A stretch of 64,000 nucleotides of DNA, from assembly GCA_037138755.1 (NCBI GenBank), contig JBAXHT010000001.1, forward strand, positions 343,805 to 407,804, read 5' to 3'. Below, piece after piece: positions 17,019 to 25,489 of this stretch (positions within the stretch are counted from its first letter, which is position 1; each line of letters starts with the position of its first letter). The translations under genes were made by a program, and so were the position numbers. Source of the stretch: Armatimonadota bacterium (GTDB lineage Bacteria; Armatimonadota; Fimbriimonadia; Fimbriimonadales; Fimbriimonadaceae). The notes beneath the pieces were generated by a model that worked only from the letters and a program-made list of their open reading frames with translations, was not told where the DNA came from and did no database searches.

Positions 17019-18209
17019 ATGAACCTCGACTCCCAGCTCGCAACCATCCGCCGTGGAACTACGGAAGTGATCGGGGAAGAGGAGATTCTTCGTCGGATCA
17101 AGGAAGGCAGGACGCTCCGAGTCAAGCTTGGAGTTGATCCTACGGCTAAGGATGTGACCCTTGGCTGGGCGGTTGTTTTGCGCAAGCTGAGGGACTTCCA
17201 AAAAATGGGGCACATTGCTTGCCTGATCATCGGTGACTTTACCGCCCAAATCGGCGACCCAAGCGGGAAAAGCAAGACCCGGAAGCAGCTGACAAGAGAA
17301 GAAGTTCAGGCGAACGTGGACGCAGTTTCGAGCCAAATTTACAAGATTCTCGACCCTGAGAAGACTGAGATTTACTACAACAAGGACTGGCTGGGGAAGA
17401 TGACGTTTGAAGACGTCATTCGCCTCTGCTCACGATACACAGTTGCACGAATCATGGAGCGGGACGACTTTACCAAGCGGTTCCAAACCAACCAGCCCAT
17501 CGCCATGCACGAAATCCTTTACCCGCTGTGCCAAGGCATGGACTCGGTCGAGATCAAGTGCGACATCGAGATCGGTGGAAATGACCAGAAGTTCAATAAC
17601 CTCGTCGGCCGAACCCTCATGGAACAGTACGGCCAGGAACCCCAAGCGGTCATCCTCTGCCCGCTCCTGGTTGGAACCGACGGCAAAGAGAAGATGAGCC
17701 AATCGCTGAGCAACTACATCTCGATCATGGATACGCCGAACGACATGTTCGGCAAAACGATGTCGATCCCTGATGAAATCATCGCGAACTGGTTTGAGCT
17801 CTGCACAGATGTTTCGCTGGATGAAGTGAAGGAAATGCTGTTGCCGGGCAAGAATCCACGCGATGCTAAGATTCGCCTTGCCCGCGAGATCGTCTCACTC
17901 TATCACTCACTGGAGGCTGGCGAGGAGGCCGAGCGGTTCTTTATCGAAACCTTTTCGCAACGCAAAGTTGTGACCGACGCCGAGGAAGCATCAATCCCCG
18001 AGGAGTTAGTACAGGACGGGATGGTTTCTATTCCAGCGCTAATCACATCACTCGGGCTTGCAGCCAGCAACGGGAAGGCAAAAGAGCTGATCTCGAGCGG
18101 AGCAGTGGCGTTGGACGGAGACAAAATCAGTGAACTCCGAATGAGCAGAGAAGATCTAGCCGGGAAAGTCTTGAAGGTGGGCAAGCACCAGTTTCGAACG
18201 CTTGTTTAG
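17019..18209 (+). CDS. tyrS: Tyrosyl-tRNA synthetase (TyrZ type) with atypical signature motifs
   Basis: A 396-aa class I synthetase-type protein that would charge tRNA-Tyr. The N-terminal catalytic region matches the TyrZ branch across IGDFTAQIGDPSGKSKTR, the LYPLCQGMDSVEIK strand and GGNDQKFNNLVGR, and an S4 RNA-binding domain occupies ~335-396. The ATP-binding HIGH motif, however, reads TLGW (47-50) and KMSKS reads KMSQS (225-229), so both His and the second Lys are replaced. Whether this lineage tolerates those changes or the protein is a specialised paralogue cannot be told here. It follows the YbjQ gene by 10 nt and overlaps the convergent TetR gene by 4 bp. Confidence 0.85.
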   Translation: MNLDSQLATIRRGTTEVIGEEEILRRIKEGRTLRVKLGVDPTAKDVTLGWAVVLRKLRDFQKMGHIACLIIGDFTAQIGDPSGKSKTRKQLTREEVQANVDAVSSQIYKILDPEKTEIYYNKDWLGKMTFEDVIRLCSRYTVARIMERDDFTKRFQTNQPIAMHEILYPLCQGMDSVEIKCDIEIGGNDQKFNNLVGRTLMEQYGQEPQAVILCPLLVGTDGKEKMSQSLSNYISIMDTPNDMFGKTMSIPDEIIANWFELCTDVSLDEVKEMLLPGKNPRDAKIRLAREIVSLYHSLEAGEEAERFFIETFSQRKVVTDAEEASIPEELVQDGMVSIPALITSLGLAASNGKAKELISSGAVALDGDKISELRMSREDLAGKVLKVGKHQFRTLV

Positions 18210-18808
18210 GCAGCAAACGCTGGGGAAGCTTTCATGACCGACTCAACCATCTTCCTGGCTGGGACTCGGGGCCCTGCGCCGATGGAGGCGAGGTGAGTGG
18301 CATAAAGGCCCATCAAAATCAGCATCAGTTGGGGCACAACGACCTCAGGATCCCCATTACCCGAGACTGCCACGAGAGACTTTAGGGTTTCCTCGATATC
18401 CTCGAAGTGGCGGTGAATCGCTTCGCCAATCTGCGAGTCGTCTTTTCCGAATTCAGCGACGGCGCGCATGTAAATATCATTGAGTTCGTGTCGAGACAGA
18501 CGTTCTTCGAGAACTTCAAAAATGGCACCGATGAGCTGCTTGGTGTCCTTTTCGCGGTTGACTGCCTCGCCCTGAACACCGTTCATGCATTCTGCGTGAG
18601 ACTCTTCGAGAGCGGCTACGACTAGCTCTTCCTTGTTCTTGAAGTGATAGAAGATGGTCATCTTGGAGACGCCTGCTTCCGTAGCGATCTGATCCAGACT
18701 GGTCTTTCCAAAACCTTGCGACGCGAAGACATGCCTTGCGGTGTCAAGGATATGCTGTCGTGTCGAACCAGTTCTCACAACAGCATGAGAAACGCTCATT
18801 TCTTTCAT
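18206..18808 (-). CDS. TetR-family transcriptional regulator
   Basis: A ~200-aa regulator with a classic TetR N-terminal helix-turn-helix (TSLDQIATEAGVSKMTIFYHF, read in part) and a variable ligand-binding C-terminal domain. It is a close paralogue of the next TetR gene, sharing the HTH, the KNKEELV-x-AALE stretch and the ASPAFAA end. The ATG at 18808 lies 8 nt after a -10 TACAAT; a TTG at 18817 would overlap that hexamer. Ligand and targets are unknown, but closeness to the divergent LPS operon makes that a candidate target. Confidence 0.85.
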   Translation of the reverse strand: MKEMSVSHAVVRTGSTRQHILDTARHVFASQGFGKTSLDQIATEAGVSKMTIFYHFKNKEELVVAALEESHAECMNGVQGEAVNREKDTKQLIGAIFEVLEERLSRHELNDIYMRAVAEFGKDDSQIGEAIHRHFEDIEETLKSLVAVSGNGDPEVVVPQLMLILMGLYATHLASIGAGPRVPARKMVESVMKASPAFAA

Positions 18809-18979
18809 ATTTCCCAATTGTAACCCTATCCAACGAAAGCTAGGAGGGTTTCGTTAGTCCAAGGCAAAGAAGTCTATATAACTCGGCATTATTGCGGCAA
18901 AAGGCGCAATTTCTAGTTCAACTTCGTGACGTGGAGCAGCATGATGGGAATAAACCCGGCACAGGCTAAGCACCCGCAT

Positions 18980-19582
18980 CTATGCCGCAAACGCTGGAGA
19001 CACACGGATAACGCAGTCGGCCATTTTCTTGGCGTTGATGGAATAGACGCCGCCTGCAGGGCACAACTGAGTGGCATACACAGCCCGCAGTATGGCCATT
19101 AACTGGCGCACGACATCGTGCGGATCCTGAAACCCTGCTTCGATTGCCAGTGAGGAGAATCGCATTTCGACTGAGCGAACTTGGGTTGCGATCACTTGCC
19201 GGATCGGCGAATCATCTTCGGTGAACTCCGCAGATGCTCGCATGTAAAGATTCGGGAGCTGGCCCGAACCCGAGAGAAGCTCCACGGCTCCAAAAACTGA
19301 CGAAATGTATGACTTGGCATCAGAACTCCTCTCCACTGCGTACTCACGGATGCTAGCCATGCACTTCTGATGCGTATCATCCAAAGCAGCAATCACAAGT
19401 TCTTCCTTGTTCTTGAAGTGGTAGAAGATTGTCATTTTCGAAACGCCAGCTTCGAGAGCAATGAGATCCAGACTTGTACGATGAAAGCCATTTGATGAGA
19501 ACACTCGCACTGCGGTCTCGATCAGCTGTTGCCGGGTAGAGACAGTCCTCACCACGGCTTTGTCTTGTGAATTCGTATTCAT
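18980..19582 (-). CDS. TetR-family transcriptional regulator (paralogue)
   Basis: A 200-aa TetR protein sharing the N-terminal HTH with the neighbour at 18206 (VSKMTIFYHFKNKEELV is identical), with a more diverged ligand domain and the same end (SPAFAA). This is a tandem duplication. It is transcribed away from lpxK with 67 bp between the starts, so it may control the LPS operon as well as itself. An in-frame ATG at 19600 is an alternative start. The 161-bp gap to the other TetR gene holds no gene. Confidence 0.85.
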   Translation of the reverse strand: MNTNSQDKAVVRTVSTRQQLIETAVRVFSSNGFHRTSLDLIALEAGVSKMTIFYHFKNKEELVIAALDDTHQKCMASIREYAVERSSDAKSYISSVFGAVELLSGSGQLPNLYMRASAEFTEDDSPIRQVIATQVRSVEMRFSSLAIEAGFQDPHDVVRQLMAILRAVYATQLCPAGGVYSINAKKMADCVIRVSPAFAA

Positions 19583-19649
19583 AGCTTCGCTGTGCAGCAC
19601 GTTATTGGACTGCGGTCTCGTGAATAAGGTTCAATCAAGTTCCACACGG

Positions 19650-20618
19650 ATGCGAATTGAAAACCTCTGGTTTGGGCAAGGACTGAGACCCTTCATTGGG
19701 CGAATACTGCTTCTGCCGCTCACGGCACTCTATTCACTTGCCTGGTCATTTTACCTATTGATGTATCGATATCGCATCAAGCGCTCGGTAGCCGCTCACC
19801 CCCGCGTGCTGTGCATTGGTAACCTCACGGCGGGGGGATCGGGCAAGACACCGGTGACTATTTTTGTTGTCGAGTGCTTGGTTCAACTCGGGTTCAAACC
19901 GGTGGTGAGCTGCAGTGGTTATGGAAGCCCTAAATCTGAGGCGGCGTCGGTCACTCCAAACGGGCCCCTTGATCCCATAACATGGGGTGACGAACCGGCG
20001 GAAATTCGGGACTTTAGACCTACTGATAACATTATCGTGGGGCGTGATAGGGTTATCGCGGCCTCTCTAGCCAGTAAGGAGTTTCCGGGATCGATCCTGG
20101 TTCTTGATGATGGATTTCAGCATCTTCCTCTACATAAACATATTACGATTATCCTTGATTCTTTAGACCCTTTGAACGCCCTTCCTTTCCCTTCGGGACC
20201 GTATCGGGAGCCGCGTTGGAACCGCGCACGCGCCGATCTTGTGTTGCCAAGCGACCGGTTTCGCGTGGAGTACTCGCCGCTGGAATTCACGGATATGGCA
20301 GGGAATCGGGTCGAAACTCCTCTTCGAGCCTCTATACTCAGCGCGATTGCCCGCCCGGACTTGTTCGAGGCATCGGTTCGTGAGGCCGGAGTTGAGGTGG
20401 CGAGCGTACACGTTCTGCCGGATCATGACCCACTTGATGCCTCAGATCTGTTTTCGCGCCACAATGAAGGAGCCCTCATCGTAACGATGAAGGACTGGGT
20501 GAAAATCAGAACGCGCTCCGATATTGATCGAGTTAGCATTGTCATCGCTAAGCGGAGAGCCACGATTGAGCCCAGAGAAGAGTTTTTGCAGTGGTTAAAG
20601 GAGCGAATCCCTGAATAA
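19650..20618 (+). CDS. lpxK: Tetraacyldisaccharide 4'-kinase
   Basis: A 322-aa enzyme that phosphorylates the 4' position of the lipid A disaccharide at the inner membrane. The N-terminal hydrophobic helix (~14-35) anchors it. The P-loop region reads VLCIGNLTAGGSGKTP, matching the LpxK Walker A, followed by SCSGYGS, TWGDEPAE and ILVLDDGFQH, all LpxK signatures. The start at 19650 is chosen because the anchor follows it; a farther in-frame ATG at 19560 overlaps the TetR start. It leads a five-gene operon of overlapping reading frames. Confidence 0.93.
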   Translation: MRIENLWFGQGLRPFIGRILLLPLTALYSLAWSFYLLMYRYRIKRSVAAHPRVLCIGNLTAGGSGKTPVTIFVVECLVQLGFKPVVSCSGYGSPKSEAASVTPNGPLDPITWGDEPAEIRDFRPTDNIIVGRDRVIAASLASKEFPGSILVLDDGFQHLPLHKHITIILDSLDPLNALPFPSGPYREPRWNRARADLVLPSDRFRVEYSPLEFTDMAGNRVETPLRASILSAIARPDLFEASVREAGVEVASVHVLPDHDPLDASDLFSRHNEGALIVTMKDWVKIRTRSDIDRVSIVIAKRRATIEPREEFLQWLKERIPE

Positions 20619-21492
20619 GAAAGCACTCATCCACCGCCTCGGGCTAGGTGTTCTCAACTTTGGCGAGAAGTGGTTCCGGATTCCGGACATCGCAAAGTCC
20701 GAACGGCGCGGCGCGGCGCTCGGAATGCTCCTGTGCCGCCTTGACAAGAAGCATCGAACCCAGACGGCGGATAACATTGCGCTCGCGTTTCCTGGGCTAT
20801 CGGACGCCGAACAGTCTCAGATGGCCAGAGGAATGTTTCAGCACTTCGGCAGAACGGTTGCCGACTTCCTCCGCTCCCCGCTCCGTAAAGCAAGTGAGTT
20901 TCCAACAGATACGGTCATCGAAGGTCATGAACACCTACAGGATGTTCTCAAAGAGGGCAAGGGCGTTCTCTTGATCAGCGCTCACCTTGGCAATTTCGAG
21001 AGGATGGGTCATTACATTTCGTCCGAGGGAGTCAAGGTATCGGGCATTGCCCGCGATGCCAACGAGTCAGCAATCACCGACAAGGTGAACTCTCTGAGAG
21101 GTCGATACATGGAGATCCTCAGTAGAGGCAACGCCGCCAGAGAGACGATCAAGCGCCTGAAAGCAAACCAACTCGTTGTGATCCTCCCCGATCAAAACGC
21201 CGACGAAGCTTACATCCCTTTCTTCGGCAAGCCGGCCGGCACCGTACTCGGACCGGCGGTGTTACATCTCAGAACAAAGGCCCCGATCTTGCCTTGTTGC
21301 CACCTGCGAACTGGTCCAGGCACGTACCGACACGTCTATCTTGAGCCGATTCGAGCTCGAGAAGGTGAGAAGCCGGAGGAGTTGATGACCCGAGTGAATA
21401 GCGCTATCGAGGAGATGATTCGCCTTGCTCCCGAGCAATACCTGTGGATGCATGACCGCTGGAGATACGCTCGTCGACGAGGGCTATTGTGA
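20611..21492 (+). CDS. Lipid A biosynthesis acyltransferase (LpxL/HtrB-like)
   Basis: A ~293-aa inner-membrane-associated acyltransferase that adds secondary acyl chains to lipid A. The catalytic HX4D/E motif is SAHLGNFE, followed by PDQNADE, PFFGKPA and WMHDRWR. An ATG at 20725 would cut off the conserved N-terminal part (RLGLGVLNFGEKWF...). The upstream frame opens with CTG at 20611, exactly 7 nt after AAGGAG, so a rare CTG start overlapping the lpxK end is proposed. The start remains the least certain point; the family call is firm. Confidence 0.88.
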   Translation: MNKKALIHRLGLGVLNFGEKWFRIPDIAKSERRGAALGMLLCRLDKKHRTQTADNIALAFPGLSDAEQSQMARGMFQHFGRTVADFLRSPLRKASEFPTDTVIEGHEHLQDVLKEGKGVLLISAHLGNFERMGHYISSEGVKVSGIARDANESAITDKVNSLRGRYMEILSRGNAARETIKRLKANQLVVILPDQNADEAYIPFFGKPAGTVLGPAVLHLRTKAPILPCCHLRTGPGTYRHVYLEPIRAREGEKPEELMTRVNSAIEEMIRLAPEQYLWMHDRWRYARRRGLL

Positions 21493-22424
21493 ACATTCTA
21501 ATCTCACGGCTATCAGCGCTCGGGGACTGTGTCTGCACCCTACCTGTGGCAGTGGCTCTGAAACAGGCGTTTCCGGAATCGAAGATCACATGGGCAGTTG
21601 ATCCGCGCTTTGCGGGGATTATCGAATGCTGTTCCTCGGTCGATGAGATTCAGCGAGTTAAGACAGGGTTTAAACCCGCCAGTTGGCCTTCTTTCGACAC
21701 AAAGTTTGAACTGGCTCTCGATATGCAAGGGCTCTCGAAGAGCGGGCTCGTTGTTGCACGGGCAAAAGCAGACAAGAAACTGGGATACCATTGGCAGCGG
21801 GAGTTGGCCCCGCTCTTTTCGGCGGCGGTGATGCCAGACGCAAGTAGCTTACATGTGGTAGACCAATACGTTGATGTGGCTAGGGCCGCCGGGGCCGAGT
21901 GCGATCGAGCAGAATTTGGAATGGCTCCTTTGGAGGAAGATCGTGATAAGTGCAAGTCTCTTCTTGCCGAGCATGGCGTAGAGGGACCTTTCGTAGTGAT
22001 GAACGCCGGAGCTGGTTGGGCATCCAAACGGTGGCCCTCTCTGCACTTTTCCAGACTGTCGGACATGATATCGGCGAAGGGGATTTCTCCCGTTTTTATC
22101 GGCGGAAAAGCCGAAGGTGACCAGCAGGCGTTCCGAGAAGTCGAACAGGAAGCGAAATCGGGAGTTGTTAACTTGCTCGGAAAAACCTCGGTCAGGGAGC
22201 TGGTCTCTCTCATCTCGCTTGCCAACGCGCATGTTGGCGGTGACACCGGAAGCAGCCATGTGGCTGCGGCTCTCGGGGTTCCGGCGGTTGGTTTGTATTC
22301 GATCACCAAGCCAGTTCGTTCATGCCCTTATGGGCAGATCCATCGATGCCACTACGCCGAGCGTAAGCTCGGAGATATCGAGCCAGAGACGGTTTTCCGG
22401 ACGGTTTGGGAGGCAGTTTCGTGA
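21489..22424 (+). CDS. Glycosyltransferase family 9 (heptosyltransferase-like)
   Basis: A 311-aa GT-B enzyme of the WaaC/WaaF/WaaQ type, which adds heptose to LPS core from ADP-heptose. Family hallmarks are ILISRLSALGDCVCTLP at the start, MNAGAGWASKRWP in the middle (nucleotide-sugar site), and HVGGDTGSSHVAAALGVP near the end. It starts with GTG overlapping the acyltransferase stop by 4 bp (GTGA). The rfaE2-type gene that follows makes its presumed donor, supporting a heptose role. Confidence 0.88.
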   Translation: MNILISRLSALGDCVCTLPVAVALKQAFPESKITWAVDPRFAGIIECCSSVDEIQRVKTGFKPASWPSFDTKFELALDMQGLSKSGLVVARAKADKKLGYHWQRELAPLFSAAVMPDASSLHVVDQYVDVARAAGAECDRAEFGMAPLEEDRDKCKSLLAEHGVEGPFVVMNAGAGWASKRWPSLHFSRLSDMISAKGISPVFIGGKAEGDQQAFREVEQEAKSGVVNLLGKTSVRELVSLISLANAHVGGDTGSSHVAAALGVPAVGLYSITKPVRSCPYGQIHRCHYAERKLGDIEPETVFRTVWEAVS

Positions 22425-22861
22425 CGGTTAGAGAATTGCAGTCTTGCCGAGCCGGGAAGACGGTTGTGTTTACCAATGGGGTGTTCGACATTCTGCATGC
22501 TGGGCACGTGGACTACCTGGAGAAAGCCCGGGCACTGGGGGACTACCTGGTCGTCGCGGTGAACACCGACGAGACGGTGCGACGGCTTAAGGGAGAGACT
22601 CGCCCGGTCAACCAATTGGAGGATCGAATGAGGGTGATCGGTGCGCTTCGGTGCGTTGATTGTGTCGTTTCGTTTTCGGAGCACACTCCGGAGACGATTA
22701 TCGCCGAGATTAGACCCGACGTGCATGTCAAGGGCGGAGACTATACCGAGGACGCATTGCCTGAGGCAAAGGTTGTTCGGAGCTATGGCGGCTCGGTGGT
22801 CATCATGCCCACTCTTGAGGGGCGCTCGACAACCCGCATCATTGAACGGATGCAAAAATGA
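22421..22861 (+). CDS. rfaE2: D-glycero-beta-D-manno-heptose 1-phosphate adenylyltransferase
   Basis: A 146-aa nucleotidyltransferase that makes ADP-heptose, the donor for inner-core LPS. It corresponds to the C-terminal half of HldE: VVFTNGVFDILHAGH is the cytidylyltransferase-type HxGH site, followed by RPVNQLEDRM, VKGGDY and STTRIIERM. The stand-alone kinase half is not in the window. GTG at 22421 overlaps the previous stop, with GGGAGG 6-8 nt upstream; a TTG at 22406 is less likely. The PIG-L gene that follows overlaps by 4 bp. Confidence 0.92.
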   Translation: MTVRELQSCRAGKTVVFTNGVFDILHAGHVDYLEKARALGDYLVVAVNTDETVRRLKGETRPVNQLEDRMRVIGALRCVDCVVSFSEHTPETIIAEIRPDVHVKGGDYTEDALPEAKVVRSYGGSVVIMPTLEGRSTTRIIERMQK

Positions 22862-23598
22862 GCCTGATCGATTTCAACAAGCCACAAACGTGGCTTTTCT
22901 GCATGACCCATCCAGACGACGAAATCTCGGTTTGCGCGACGATGCGTCGGCTTGTTCAGGCGGGGCATGATGTGCGGATTAGCTGGACTCACTCGCCGGA
23001 GTTTCGCCTCAAAGAAGGAGTTGCGGCTGCGGCGTTGGTCGGGATCAGGGAAGACAGACTCTACCATCACAACTCGACAGATGGCTCGACATGCGACGAG
23101 ATGGCGGATTTGCTCCCAAGTTTTAGGGCAATGATACGCCATTCGAAGCCCGACTTTGTGGTCTGTGGGGCGTTTGAGCAAGGACATCTCGATCATGACG
23201 CGACGAATTGGCTCGTTAACCAAACCTTCGGGGGCACGGTACTCGAAGTGCCGTTTTATCACACTTACATTCGCCCTCAGTTGCAACGGATCAATCAGTT
23301 TTCAGACCCAAAAGACCAAGAAGTGATCGTGTTGGATCGCGCCGAGCAAAGGTTCAAGCTCGACTTTGCAAAGCAGTTCCGAAGTCAAAACATTTGGCAG
23401 GTACTGCTGACGTTCGAGATTATCTCGGCATTGTTGCTCCAGCCCGCCAAGCTGCGAAAGCGAGAGCTAATTCGGCGACAGACTCATCGTGACTTTCGAA
23501 AGCCCAACCACCCCGAACGACTCGCACGGCGAGTCGAGAAGACACCCCAGTGGCAGCGCTGGCTGGATGCGGTTGCTAGGACCGAATCGCTACGCTGA
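22858..23598 (+). CDS. PIG-L/LmbE-family deacetylase
   Basis: A 246-aa zinc-dependent N-deacetylase-like protein with the signature THPDDE (17-22) and the second metal motif GHLDHD (~119-124). The family removes acetyl groups from GlcNAc-containing lipids and thiols. Placed last in the LPS operon, it may deacetylate an LPS or surface sugar, but the substrate is not shown. The ATG overlaps the rfaE2 stop, and its 3' end overlaps a convergent gene by 23 bp. Confidence 0.85.
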   Translation: MSLIDFNKPQTWLFCMTHPDDEISVCATMRRLVQAGHDVRISWTHSPEFRLKEGVAAAALVGIREDRLYHHNSTDGSTCDEMADLLPSFRAMIRHSKPDFVVCGAFEQGHLDHDATNWLVNQTFGGTVLEVPFYHTYIRPQLQRINQFSDPKDQEVIVLDRAEQRFKLDFAKQFRSQNIWQVLLTFEIISALLLQPAKLRKRELIRRQTHRDFRKPNHPERLARRVEKTPQWQRWLDAVARTESLR

Positions 23599-24442
23599 TG
23601 GTTCGGACTGGACCGGCGAAGAGTTTGCGATCTGTGCCCTTGATCCAATCTCCGATGTGCAATTCGTTCGTCGTCACGGTACTGGAACTCTTCGGAGTGA
23701 GAGGCGATTCAATTTCCTTTGAGCAGTAAGCGAAGGTCGGTCGACCTTCCCAAAAATCGAAGTCGATCACATGCCCAAAGAGCACTCTAGGCTTCTTCTT
23801 GGACTCCAAAATTAGAATCGACTTCAAATCCCCATTGGTCTGGTCTTCCCTCGCCGTCGCAAGTAAGAAGAGCCGCTTAGTGCCGGAAGTCGAGTGCCAG
23901 CCTCGGTGAAAGAGGAACTGTCGCTTATCTTCCCTGCTCATGCCCGGTACAACAATCTGCTTTCCACTTTCCAGAACGAGTGGTGCTCCATCAGGATCCG
24001 TTGTCGTGTATTTGTCGTCTTTCCAGTCCAAAAACTTTGGTGTTTTGGAGAAATCGATCGGCTGAAGTTTCATCGTCCTCGGGTTCAGCACGGCACCTTC
24101 GCCATCTTCGTACTTCGAAAGTGACAGTGTGCCTGGAGCGGTGATTCGGCTAGTCGCATCCGAAATTTCGTAATACGCGGTGGCGTCGATCAATTCTGGT
24201 TTCCAGTTTTTGACCGAACCGACATACACCCCGACCTGAGTTTGTACGGCTAGTCGATCTTTGCCGAGCCAAGCAACGCGGGTGGGCAGCTGCTCAAGGG
24301 GCAGCCGACGGCGCTTGGTGCCATCCAGCGCACTCAGATAAAGCTCAAGCTTGCTAGAAGCCGTCCCCGGCTTGTAAAACCGGGAAACAAATGCGAGCTC
24401 GTCCGGTTGAGCGGCGGCCAGGAGAACAAGAGCTGAGATCAT
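23576..24442 (-). CDS. Secreted protein, tandem paralogue A
   Basis: A 288-aa protein with a short N-terminal hydrophobic signal (MISALVLLAAAQ) and a beta-rich body with repeated short strands such as LAFVSRFYKP, KLELYLSALDG and YVGSVKNWKPELI, suggesting a propeller-like fold. No known family is recognised. It is clearly homologous to the gene immediately upstream at 24491 (shared RFYKP, ELYL, WKPxLI, and a matching end V-x-S-V/I-x-x-R-S/P), so the two arose by tandem duplication. They are probably periplasmic or secreted and co-transcribed, with 48 nt between them. Confidence 0.7.
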   Translation of the reverse strand: MISALVLLAAAQPDELAFVSRFYKPGTASSKLELYLSALDGTKRRRLPLEQLPTRVAWLGKDRLAVQTQVGVYVGSVKNWKPELIDATAYYEISDATSRITAPGTLSLSKYEDGEGAVLNPRTMKLQPIDFSKTPKFLDWKDDKYTTTDPDGAPLVLESGKQIVVPGMSREDKRQFLFHRGWHSTSGTKRLFLLATAREDQTNGDLKSILILESKKKPRVLFGHVIDFDFWEGRPTFAYCSKEIESPLTPKSSSTVTTNELHIGDWIKGTDRKLFAGPVRTISVAIRS

Positions 24443-24490
24443 CTGCCTTTCAGACGGAGTTTCTGGACGATTCGATTCAGATTAACGATG

Positions 24491-25378
24491 TTAAGGTCGG
24501 ATGGAAACACTGGCCACGTGGACTGCTCCAATGTAAAGACGTTTCTGCGGAGTTGTCTGGGAGAGCCAGTTTCCCGCAACAAGCTCGCTCGACCAGACCT
24601 GGATGGAGTTCGGATTCTTGGGGTCGAGAGGCGAAGTTGTTCGCGGTGTGCAATAGGCAAAGTAGCCCCTTGACTCATGAAAATCGATGTTGTTGGCTTC
24701 AGAGATAAGGGTCCTCGGAGGTTGAGACTTCTCGAAGAGCAAGAGCGAATTGATCGATCCGGACGTGGAACTGTGCGTTCCCGTCATTACAAAAAGTCGA
24801 TTGTTGTCACGCCATGCCCGTTGGAACTCGTATTCCGACTCCACTTCCTTTGATCTCGCGTGGTAGCTGAAGGACTGAAACGGCTCGACTTTCAGCTTGC
24901 TGCCATTCGGCTCGTCGATGTCCGTTGGGCCTTCCTCAGCAAGCTTGACGTCGTGATTCGTCGAAATCTTTTGCGTCTTGAATTGAGATGCTGCCGGGTC
25001 AAAAATGAAGTAGCCAGGCTTCTCATCGATAGAGAACTCTGGCTCTCCGGGCTTCCAAGTTCGATTCCTCGACTCGATCAAATTGTAGTCACCTGAGTCT
25101 TTGATGAGCTTTGGCTTCCAAGACTTCACGTTTCCTAGGTACCAACCTAAGTCGGTCTGTACGAGGAGGGCGAACGGACTTGCCCACACCGCCCGATGAG
25201 GTTCCTTTGGCATCGAGAGCAACCGTCGTTTCCCGCCAAACTCGCCATCTAGATACAGCTCAAATCGACTCGCGGCTTTTCTGGGCTTGTAGAAACGTGC
25301 GACGACGGCCAGATGATCTGCTGAACTCTGGGTATTGGGATGGGTGGCTGGAAGTGCTAACGACAGAAGCATATTCAC
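24491..25378 (-). CDS. Secreted protein, tandem paralogue B
   Basis: A 295-aa protein starting with GTG (an ATG two codons later is possible), with a short signal-like N-terminus (MLLSLALPA), then the same layout as its neighbour at 23576: VVARFYKPRKAASRFELYLDG, LVQTDLGWYLGNVKSWKPKLI and a C-terminal VASVSIRP. Function unknown. The in-frame ATG seen upstream at 25401 is in a different frame and cannot be the start. It leads a two-gene unit. Confidence 0.7.
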   Translation of the reverse strand: MNMLLSLALPATHPNTQSSADHLAVVARFYKPRKAASRFELYLDGEFGGKRRLLSMPKEPHRAVWASPFALLVQTDLGWYLGNVKSWKPKLIKDSGDYNLIESRNRTWKPGEPEFSIDEKPGYFIFDPAASQFKTQKISTNHDVKLAEEGPTDIDEPNGSKLKVEPFQSFSYHARSKEVESEYEFQRAWRDNNRLFVMTGTHSSTSGSINSLLLFEKSQPPRTLISEANNIDFHESRGYFAYCTPRTTSPLDPKNPNSIQVWSSELVAGNWLSQTTPQKRLYIGAVHVASVSIRP

Positions 25379-25489
25379 TCTCTGACGCGTTTGTTCATCG
25401 TAACGATTCTACGAAAGTTGTGGGCTGACAGCTGAGGGCGTCTGTTCTTAAGTCCAAGATCACACGCACGATCCCTTGATCGAATACAA

